From assembly GCA_949745625.1 (NCBI GenBank), contig CATJZR010000091.1:1-13008 (forward strand): a stretch of DNA of 13,008 nt, read 5' to 3'. Below are positions 7,205 to 13,008 of the stretch, one piece after another. The DNA is from an uncultured Eubacteriales bacterium (lineage in GTDB: Bacteria; Bacillota; Clostridia; Christensenellales; Borkfalkiaceae). The first letter of the stretch is position 1; the number at the start of each line of letters is the position of its first letter. Both the position numbers and the translations under genes were made by a program. The notes below the pieces were generated by a model that saw nothing but the letters and a program-made list of their open reading frames with translations, did no database searches and was not told the origin of the DNA.

Positions 7205-7228
7205 TAAATACCGATTTAGGAGGACACA

Positions 7229-9838
7229 ATGGAATTTAAATTGCAGTACGGTATTTGCGACAGCGTTGAAATGCTTGAACGCGAAATAGAAAGGGTGCGC
7301 GCTGCGCAGAAAATTTTTGCGACCTATACTCAGGAGCAGGTTGACAAAATATTTTTCGCGGCGTCGGTTGCCGCAAATAAGGCGAGGATACCGCTTGCAA
7401 AGCTTGCCGTCGAAGAGACGGGCATGGGCGTGGTGGAGGATAAGGTAATAAAAAACCACTATGCGTCGGAATATATTTACAACGCCTACAAGGATACAAA
7501 AACCTGCGGGACGGTCGAAGAGGATAAGGCTTACGGAATTAAGAAAATTGCCGAGCCGATAGGTGTCGTCGGCGCGGTCATTCCCACCACGAACCCGACC
7601 TCGACCGCAATTTTCAAAACGCTTATTTCATTAAAGACGCGCAACGGCTGTATAATCAGCCCCCACCCTCGCGCAAAGAACAGCACTATCAGCGCGGCAA
7701 AGGTCGTGTACGAGGCTGCGGTTGCTGCGGGCGCGCCCGAGGGCATTATAAGCTGGATAGACGTTCCCAACCTCGATATGACAAACCTTCTTATGAAGGA
7801 GGTTGACATAATTCTTGCGACGGGCGGTCCCGGCATGGTGCGTGCGGCGTATTCCAGCGGTAAGCCCGCGATAGGCGTGGGCGCGGGAAACACGCCCGCC
7901 ATTATAGACGAAAGCGCGGATATACTGCTTGCGGTCAGCTCGGTTATTCATTCCAAAACCTTCGATAACGGCATGATATGCGCGTCCGAACAGTCGGTTA
8001 TAGTCGCGGATAAAATTTACGGCAAGGTCAAAAAGGAGTTTGCGGCGCGCGGCTGCTATATCTTAAAGCCCGACGAGGCGGACCTTGTAAGAAAGACGAT
8101 AATAATAAACGGCTCGCTTAACGCAAAAATAGTCGGTCAGCCCGCGGCAAAAATCGCCGCGCTTGCAGGGGTCAAGGTTCCCGAAAATACCAAGATACTT
8201 ATAGGTGAAGCCGAATCGGTAGAGCTGTCCGAGGAATTCGCGCACGAAAAGCTTTCCCCCGTGCTTGCAATGTACAGGGCAAAGGATTTCGACGACGCGC
8301 TCGACAAGGCTGACAGACTCGTTCAGGACGGCGGCTTCGGTCATACTTCGTCGCTGTACGCGGACGTTCTTACCTCGCAGGATAAAATACAAAAATTCGG
8401 CGAGAGAATGAAGACCTGCCGTATACTTTTAAACACTCCCTCGTCGCAGGGCGGCATAGGCGATTTGTACAACTTCAAGCTTGCTCCGTCGCTTACGCTC
8501 GGCTGCGGGTCGTGGGGCGGAAACTCGGTTTCCGAAAACGTGGGAATAAAGCACCTTTTAAATATCAAGACGGTTGCCGAAAGGAGAGAAAATATGTTGT
8601 GGTTCAGAGCTCCCGAAAAGGTATATATCAAGAAGGGCTGTCTGCCCGTCGCGCTTGACGAGCTTAAAAGCGTTATGGGTAAAAAGAGGGCGTTTATAGT
8701 AACAGACAATTTCCTGTTCGCAAACGGATATACCAAACCTATATGCGACAAGCTTGACGAAATGGGCGTAGCGCACGCAACGTTCTTCGACGTTGCGCCC
8801 GACCCTACGCTGGCTTGCGCAATCGAGGGCGCAAAGCAGATGACGGCGTTCGCGCCCGATACCATTATCGCGCTCGGCGGCGGCTCGGCAATGGATGCGG
8901 CTAAAATAATGTGGGTTATGTACGAGCATCCCGACGTCGATTTTCAGGATATGGCGATGCGTTTTATGGACATCAGAAAGAGGGTTTACACCTTCCCCAA
9001 AATGGGTGAAAAGGCATACTTTATCGCAATACCCACTTCGGCGGGTACGGGCTCGGAGGTTACTCCGTTCGCTGTCATTACCGACGAGAAGACGGGCGTT
9101 AAATACCCGCTTGCGGATTACGAGCTTATGCCCGATATGGCGATTATCGATACCGACCTGCACATGTCCGCGCCCAAGGGTCTGACAGCGGCTTCCGGTA
9201 TCGACGCTGTGACCCACGCGCTGGAAGCGTACGCCTCGATTATGGCGACGGACTACACCGACGGGCTTGCGGTTCAGGCGCTGAAAGTTATATTCAAGTA
9301 TCTTCCCGACGCCTACGAGAACGGTCAGACCGACGTCGTTGCGAGGGAAAAAATGGCGAACGCCGCTACCATGGCGGGCATGGCTTTTGCAAACGCATTC
9401 CTCGGTGTGTGCCACAGTATGGCGCACAAGTTAGGCGCGTTCCACCGCCGGCCGCGCGGCGTTGCAAACGCGCTGCTTATAAGCGAGGTAATCAAATTCA
9501 ACAGCGTCGAGGTTCCCGTTAAAATGGGTACGTTCAGCCAGTACGACCACCCCAAAACAAGGCGCAGATACGCCGAGGTTTCCGAAGGGCTGGGCATTGA
9601 CGGCAAGAACGACGACGATCAGGTTTCAAACCTTATAAAGGCGGTTGAAGAGCTTAAAGCCAAGGTCGGCATTAAAAAGACTATCCGCGAATACGGTATA
9701 TCGGAAGAGGACTTCCTTTCAAGCCTCGACGAAATGGTGGAGCAGGCTTTCGACGACCAGTGTACGGGCGCAAACCCCAGATACCCGCTTATGAGCGAGA
9801 TTAAGCAGATGTATTTAAACGCGTACTACGGCAAATAA
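7229..9838 (+). CDS. adhE: Bifunctional acetaldehyde-CoA/alcohol dehydrogenase AdhE
   Basis: The fused enzyme converts acetyl-CoA to acetaldehyde and then ethanol with two NADH, regenerating NAD+ in fermentation; AdhE typically assembles into cytoplasmic spirosome filaments. At 869 residues it has the normal length. The N-terminal aldehyde dehydrogenase half (about 1-445) has the nucleotide region GVGAGNTPAII (216-226) and catalytic C251 in FDNGMICASEQSV. The C-terminal iron-dependent alcohol dehydrogenase half (about 455-869) has the NAD motif GGGSAMDAAK (550-559) and GTGSEVTPFAV. Metal ligands D659, H663 and H729 are present. The fourth ligand, normally His in a PHG motif 14 residues after H729, reads as Arg (R743, codon CGC at 9455-9457), inside HRRPRG. 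As written, this would impair or alter the metal site; it may be a real change or a sequence error. It is transcribed from its own promoter and is followed after 12 nt by the kinase gene. Confidence 0.97.
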   Translation: MEFKLQYGICDSVEMLEREIERVRAAQKIFATYTQEQVDKIFFAASVAANKARIPLAKLAVEETGMGVVEDKVIKNHYASEYIYNAYKDTKTCGTVEEDKAYGIKKIAEPIGVVGAVIPTTNPTSTAIFKTLISLKTRNGCIISPHPRAKNSTISAAKVVYEAAVAAGAPEGIISWIDVPNLDMTNLLMKEVDIILATGGPGMVRAAYSSGKPAIGVGAGNTPAIIDESADILLAVSSVIHSKTFDNGMICASEQSVIVADKIYGKVKKEFAARGCYILKPDEADLVRKTIIINGSLNAKIVGQPAAKIAALAGVKVPENTKILIGEAESVELSEEFAHEKLSPVLAMYRAKDFDDALDKADRLVQDGGFGHTSSLYADVLTSQDKIQKFGERMKTCRILLNTPSSQGGIGDLYNFKLAPSLTLGCGSWGGNSVSENVGIKHLLNIKTVAERRENMLWFRAPEKVYIKKGCLPVALDELKSVMGKKRAFIVTDNFLFANGYTKPICDKLDEMGVAHATFFDVAPDPTLACAIEGAKQMTAFAPDTIIALGGGSAMDAAKIMWVMYEHPDVDFQDMAMRFMDIRKRVYTFPKMGEKAYFIAIPTSAGTGSEVTPFAVITDEKTGVKYPLADYELMPDMAIIDTDLHMSAPKGLTAASGIDAVTHALEAYASIMATDYTDGLAVQALKVIFKYLPDAYENGQTDVVAREKMANAATMAGMAFANAFLGVCHSMAHKLGAFHRRPRGVANALLISEVIKFNSVEVPVKMGTFSQYDHPKTRRRYAEVSEGLGIDGKNDDDQVSNLIKAVEELKAKVGIKKTIREYGISEEDFLSSLDEMVEQAFDDQCTGANPRYPLMSEIKQMYLNAYYGK

Positions 9839-9840
9839 AA

Positions 9841-9845
9841 GGAGG
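9841..9845 (+). promoter_or_regulatory. Ribosome binding site of the phosphotransferase gene
   Basis: GGAGG (within AAAGGAGGGAG) starts 2 nt after the adhE stop codon and 10 nt before the ATG at 9851. No promoter or terminator fits in the 12-nt gap, so this gene is co-transcribed with adhE. Confidence 0.8.
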
Positions 9846-9850
9846 GAGAT

Positions 9851-10600
9851 ATGACTAACGCAAAATTAATTTTTTCAAGAGAAGACAAAAAAATTTACAG
9901 GGACGGCGACAAGCTTGTAAAGGTATTCGACAAGAACTATTCCAAGGCGAACATATTGAACGAGGCGCTTAATCACGCCCGCGTTGAGGAAACGGATTTG
10001 AACGTGCCGAAGATACGCTCGATAGGCGTGTTCGACGGCAACTGGGCGATAGTTTTAGACTATATCGAGGGCGAAACGCTGCAATCGCTTATGACTAAGC
10101 ACCCCGAAAAGCAGGACGAATATTTAGAGCTTTTCGTCGATTTGCAGATGACGGTACTGTCCAAAAACGTCCCCATGCTCAATAAGCTGAGGGATAAAAT
10201 GCAGGGACAAATTTCCGACGCCGACCTCGACGCTACCGCCCGTTACGACCTGCACACCCGTCTCGACTCGATGCACAGACACAAGCACCTGTGTCACGGC
10301 GACTTTAACCCCACGAACATAATAATTACGGCGGACGGCACGCCGTATATAATCGACTGGTCGCACGCCACGCAGGGCAATTCGTCCGCGGACGTTGCAA
10401 GAAGCTATTTGCTTTTCTATCTTGCGGGCGAGGAGGAGCTTGCGCAAAAGTACCTTAAGCTGTACTGCAAAAAGAGCGATACCGCAATTCAGTACGTTCA
10501 GCGCTGGATACCTATCGTCGCGGCGGCGCGGCTTTCCAAGTCCAAGCCCGAGGAAGAGCAGTTCCTGCGCGGCTGGATTGACGTGGTAGATTACGAATAA
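9851..10600 (+). CDS. Aminoglycoside phosphotransferase-fold small-molecule kinase, substrate unknown
   Basis: This is a 249-residue soluble protein of the APH/choline-kinase fold. An N-lobe Lys (K24 in KLVKVF) and a following Glu (E38 in LNEALNHA) match the ATP-anchoring pair. The hinge region is IVLDYIEGETL (67-77). The catalytic loop is HGDFNPTN (149-156), with catalytic D151 and N156, and the metal-binding Asp is D169 in IIDW (167-170). All key residues are present, so an active kinase is expected. Families of this fold phosphorylate antibiotics, choline, sugars such as fructosamines, homoserine and other small hydroxyl compounds; nothing here points to one. It ends in VDYE, with the terminator directly after. 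Being 12 nt behind adhE, it is co-transcribed with it, but a functional link is not evident. A resistance role should not be assumed. Confidence 0.85.
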   Translation: MTNAKLIFSREDKKIYRDGDKLVKVFDKNYSKANILNEALNHARVEETDLNVPKIRSIGVFDGNWAIVLDYIEGETLQSLMTKHPEKQDEYLELFVDLQMTVLSKNVPMLNKLRDKMQGQISDADLDATARYDLHTRLDSMHRHKHLCHGDFNPTNIIITADGTPYIIDWSHATQGNSSADVARSYLLFYLAGEEELAQKYLKLYCKKSDTAIQYVQRWIPIVAAARLSKSKPEEEQFLRGWIDVVDYE

Positions 10601-10604
10601 TGCT

Positions 10605-10638
10605 ATTCCCCCTTGCAAAAGGGGGAATTTTTGTTTTT
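10605..10638 (+). terminator. Strong intrinsic terminator after the adhE-kinase unit
   Basis: The arms ATTCCCCCTT (10605-10614) and AAGGGGGAAT (10619-10628) form a 10-bp stem with a GCAA loop, a stable GNRA tetraloop. TTTT, G, TTTTT follow. It begins 4 nt after the kinase stop codon. Its T-tract runs into the -35 box of the next promoter. Confidence 0.92.
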
Positions 10639-10665
10639 GACTTTTGCCATAAAACTTGTTACAAT
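10637..10665 (+). promoter_or_regulatory. SigA-type promoter of the lipoprotein gene
   Basis: TTGACT (10637-10642), a 17-bp spacer and TACAAT (10660-10665) each match the consensus in 5 of 6 positions. Transcription should start near 10672, leaving a leader of about 14 nt. The -35 box overlaps the last Ts of the preceding terminator. Confidence 0.82.
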
Positions 10666-10671
10666 ATAAAA

Positions 10672-10678
10672 AAAGGGG
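10672..10678 (+). promoter_or_regulatory. Ribosome binding site deciding the ATG start of the lipoprotein gene
   Basis: AAAGGGG lies 7 nt before ATG 10686. An in-frame TTG at 10656 would fall inside the promoter and add ten residues before the signal peptide, so ATG 10686 is chosen. The signal peptide MKKRN... then begins normally. Confidence 0.75.
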
Positions 10679-10685
10679 TAAGGAA

Positions 10686-12965
10686 ATGAAGAAAAGAAAT
10701 TTATTTACGCTTGTACTTTGCATTATGCTTGCGCTCTTCACGGGGCTTTTTGCCGCCTGCGGAGGCTGCAATAGCTGCGGCGGAGAGATTACGGCTTTGA
10801 CCGTTCCCGAGGTAACCGTGGACGGCGGCGGCACCGCGCGTTGGTCTACGGTAGAAAACGCAAGCGGGTACGCCTTTAAAATAGACGGCGGCGAGGAAAA
10901 GTCTACGTCGTTTACGTCGGTCATACTTTCCGACGGGCAGTCGGTTTCGGTCAAGGCGGTCGGCGACGGCAAGCTTTACGGGGACAGCGATTGGTCGGTA
11001 CCCGTCAAATATACCGCCGAGGTAAAGCCTCCCGTCGAACCGGAAGAGCCCGATAAACCTACGGACCCCGACCAACCCACCGACCCTGACCAACCCACCG
11101 ACCCCGAAGAGCCCGATAAGCCCGCGGAGCCTGTCGTGCTTGGCGCGCCCGCGCTTACGGTACTGCGCGACGGCTCGGCAAGCTGGGCGGCTGTTGCTGG
11201 CGCAAGCGGATACGCGTATAAGCTCAACGGCGGCGAAGAGGTTACTGCAAGCGAACGCAAGCTTACTCTTTCCGACGGCGATACGGTAGCCGTTCGCGCA
11301 ATCGGCGACGGCGAAAAGTATCTGGACGGACCCGCGGCGTCTATAGCATATACGGCGCCAAAAAACGCGTTTGACGCGCCGGTAAATCTTACGGCGGAAA
11401 TCGAGGGCACGAATAAGGGCGCGGTCGTTTTGAAATGGGACGCGGTGCTCGGCGCAAGAGGATACGCATACATAATCAACGGCGACGAAGCCCGCGCCGT
11501 AAAGGTTTACGAGGATACTGTCACCGTCGACCTGTCGGCGCAGCCTGCGGCAACTTGGTCGTTCAAGGTAATGACGCTTGACGACGGCGACAGGGTCGCC
11601 GCGGACGGCAATTACGGCAACCGCTATAATGCAAGCGGGTACTGCGACGAGGTAGAGTTCAAAGTGCCGCGCGGCGACGAAAAGGTATATAGCGTTACCG
11701 AAATGATGACGGTAATAAATTACTTCGGCGGCAGCTTCCCTGCGGACGAATTCTGCGTTAAAGGCACGGTAGAATATAATACCGCGACGGATATAATTCT
11801 TACCGAGCAATATAAAAGCTTTACGCTTGCGGGCGCGGACGTTTCCGCCGACTTCGGCGTTTTGTACGAGGATGCGCTTGCGGACTGCACCGTTACCGCG
11901 AAGGGCAGACTGACGGCGGAAGGGCTTGCGGACTGTTCGGTGGCATTACAGGCCGAAACGGATGCGGAGAGATATGCCCTTGCGGCAGCGTTTTTAAACG
12001 GCATGGAAGAGCTTGCCGAAGGCGCCGCGCATACGCAAGACTTTGCGCTTCCGGTTAAGCTGTACGGCGTGAGCGTAACCTGGTTTTCCGATAACGGGGG
12101 GCTGCTATCGGTCGGCACTGACGGCGCTGTTACGGTAACCCGTCCCGCGATAGGCGAGGAGGACGGCGTAGTGCTTCTTTCGGCAATCCTTACGGTTGGC
12201 GAGGGGATATATGACAGCGAGCTTGAATTTTTGCTGTCCGTTCCCGCAAAAACGTACGTATATCTGGACGCGCCGAAAATCAGTATCAACCCCAACACCG
12301 GCGTTGCAACCTGGACTGCGGTTGAGTATGCGCAAGGTTATATCTACGAAATCAAAAACCAGTATAACGTGCCTGTCAAAGAGGATATAACCGAAACGGT
12401 AATAAGCATAACTCTTGAAAAATATTACACTCTGCGCGTGCAGGCGGTGGGCAACGGCGGGGAATATATCGACAGCGACTGGTCTGAAAAGACGTACAAC
12501 TACCACCCCGAAACTACCGACCCTGAGGGAACGCCGCTGAAGTTCGATTTCAGCGGAGCGATAAGGAATGCAAACGAGGTTGTCAATCCTAAACCGATTT
12601 TCGACAAGGCGTGCGCAAATAATTCAAGCTTTTTAAGCGTTTCGGCTTCCAATATGTATCTCGGCTGCACCGTAAATACTGCCGCGCTGTTCGGCGACGG
12701 ATTTATAAGGCTTGGCACGGCGGGACAAAACGGCACGATTAAGCTTACCTTTTCAAGCAGGGTAAACGGCGTAAAAATAAAGTGCCGCACCTGGAATAAG
12801 GACGGCGGCGACAAGGTGAGCGTAAACGGCTCTGCCGAGCAGAACGCCGCAAAAAACGACTGGGGCGTACTGACTTTTAATTTCCAGCATGCTGCCGACG
12901 CGGTTGAAATAGTCACCAACAAGCGGGTATTCATACTTGAAATAACCGTCTATCTCGAAAACTGA
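10686..12965 (+). CDS. Large multidomain surface lipoprotein with FN3-like repeats and Ig-like domain
   Basis: This 759-residue lipoprotein has a basic start (MKKR), a hydrophobic stretch and lipobox LFAAC with the lipidated Cys at C25, so it should be anchored outside the membrane. Four FN3-like repeats lie at about 36-110, 151-223, 229-328 and 527-606. Each carries a Trp, a 'GY(A/I)(F/Y)' core strand and 'V(K/R)A(V/I)GDG'-like ends. A Pro/Asp/Glu-rich linker (113-149, PTDPDQ repeats) separates repeats 1 and 2. Residues 334-422 (YSVTEMMTVIN...) look like a small OB-type beta domain. Residues 424-520, with WFSDNGGLLSVGTDGAVTV, resemble the atrophied bacterial Ig-like family. Residues 617-759 are beta-rich and may be a ligand-binding jelly roll. 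No catalytic motif is visible. A surface adhesin or glycan-binding role is plausible but unproven. It has its own promoter and is not part of the mal operon. Confidence 0.85.
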   Translation: MKKRNLFTLVLCIMLALFTGLFAACGGCNSCGGEITALTVPEVTVDGGGTARWSTVENASGYAFKIDGGEEKSTSFTSVILSDGQSVSVKAVGDGKLYGDSDWSVPVKYTAEVKPPVEPEEPDKPTDPDQPTDPDQPTDPEEPDKPAEPVVLGAPALTVLRDGSASWAAVAGASGYAYKLNGGEEVTASERKLTLSDGDTVAVRAIGDGEKYLDGPAASIAYTAPKNAFDAPVNLTAEIEGTNKGAVVLKWDAVLGARGYAYIINGDEARAVKVYEDTVTVDLSAQPAATWSFKVMTLDDGDRVAADGNYGNRYNASGYCDEVEFKVPRGDEKVYSVTEMMTVINYFGGSFPADEFCVKGTVEYNTATDIILTEQYKSFTLAGADVSADFGVLYEDALADCTVTAKGRLTAEGLADCSVALQAETDAERYALAAAFLNGMEELAEGAAHTQDFALPVKLYGVSVTWFSDNGGLLSVGTDGAVTVTRPAIGEEDGVVLLSAILTVGEGIYDSELEFLLSVPAKTYVYLDAPKISINPNTGVATWTAVEYAQGYIYEIKNQYNVPVKEDITETVISITLEKYYTLRVQAVGNGGEYIDSDWSEKTYNYHPETTDPEGTPLKFDFSGAIRNANEVVNPKPIFDKACANNSSFLSVSASNMYLGCTVNTAALFGDGFIRLGTAGQNGTIKLTFSSRVNGVKIKCRTWNKDGGDKVSVNGSAEQNAAKNDWGVLTFNFQHAADAVEIVTNKRVFILEITVYLEN
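11064..11099 (+). repeat. Two 18-bp tandem repeats coding the PTDPDQ linker
   Basis: Two units of GACCCYGACCAACCCACC (11064-11081 and 11082-11099) differ at one base, and a third, diverged unit follows. They encode the Pro/Asp-rich linker between the first two FN3-like repeats. Such in-frame repeats can change copy number between strains. Confidence 0.8.
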
Positions 12966-12971
12966 AATTAA

Positions 12972-12995
12972 AAGCGCGGCTTATACGCCGCGCTT
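12972..12995. terminator. GC-rich hairpin after the lipoprotein gene, possibly bidirectional
   Basis: AAGCGCGGC (12972-12980) and GCCGCGCTT (12987-12995) form a 9-bp stem around TTATAC, 6 nt after the stop codon. On the + strand AAATATTTAAG follows, with no good U-run. On the - strand the stem is followed by TTTTAATTT, a better terminator tail. It may serve a convergent gene outside the window as well. Confidence 0.65.
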
Positions 12996-13006
12996 AAATA
13001 TTTAAG
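12993..13006. repeat. 14-bp palindrome next to the terminal hairpin
   Basis: CTTAAATATTTAAG is perfectly self-complementary and shares its first three bases with the GC-rich hairpin arm. It may be an extra weak stem or chance in AT-rich DNA. Confidence 0.4.
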
Positions 13007-13008
13007 AA

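Noticed and set aside
8558..9427. Minus-strand open frame (289 codons) inside adhE
   Set aside because: It overlaps the conserved alcohol dehydrogenase domain; composition is that of a shadow frame.
9851..10600. Antibiotic-resistance reading of the APH-fold gene
   Set aside because: The fold is shared by many housekeeping kinases and no resistance-specific context or mobile element is present.
11064..11132. Tandem repeat as a CRISPR or mobile element trace
   Set aside because: The 18-bp units are contiguous and in frame, with no spacers, and simply encode a Pro/Asp-rich linker.
10701..11810. Long minus-strand open frame opposite the lipoprotein gene
   Set aside because: It is low-complexity and Arg-rich, mirrors the repeats of the real gene, and has no sign of its own start signals.

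Overview
The window reads as a chromosomal stretch from a low- to mid-GC Gram-positive anaerobe (Bacillota, Clostridia-like). The evidence is strong AGGAGG-type ribosome binding sites before almost every gene, SigA-type promoters, intrinsic terminators, a Gram-positive type maltodextrin ABC transporter, a fused AdhE and a classic lipobox lipoprotein. A gut Christensenellales-type lineage would fit the codon use and the FN3-like lipoprotein, but this placement is only an impression. All genes are on the + strand and tightly packed. There are no RNA genes, mobile elements or CRISPR arrays that I can see, and the longest non-coding gap is 189 bp.

Region 1 (1-7039) is a maltodextrin uptake and use operon. 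It holds the 3' part of a GH13 neopullulanase/cyclomaltodextrinase-type enzyme (cut by the window start), a solute-binding protein, two permeases and an ATPase (MalE-F-G-K order). Intergenic gaps are short or absent, and malF and malG overlap by 4 bp. The binding protein should capture maltodextrins, MalF/MalG move them across the membrane using ATP hydrolysed by MalK, and the GH13 enzyme cuts them. A very stable CUUG-tetraloop hairpin lies between the amylase and malE. MalK is 645 residues instead of about 370, because its C-terminal regulatory domain appears to be present in three diverged tandem copies.

Region 2 (7040-10638) starts with a terminator-like hairpin and an AT-rich promoter region with a good SigA promoter. 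It then carries adhE (bifunctional acetaldehyde-CoA/alcohol dehydrogenase, the ethanol-forming end of sugar fermentation) and, 12 bp later, an aminoglycoside-phosphotransferase-fold kinase of unknown substrate. A textbook terminator ends the unit. The fourth metal-ligand histidine of the AdhE alcohol dehydrogenase domain reads as arginine here, in a local cluster of three arginines.

Region 3 (10629-13008) is a single gene with its own promoter, whose -35 box overlaps the preceding terminator tail. It encodes a 759-residue lipoprotein with four FN3-like repeats, a Pro/Asp/Glu-rich linker, a degenerate bacterial Ig-like domain and a C-terminal beta-rich domain. A GC-rich hairpin follows it.

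I did not find a wholly new system. The items most worth checking are the AdhE metal-site change, the triplicated MalK regulatory domain, the intercistronic tetraloop hairpin and the binding protein without a lipobox.
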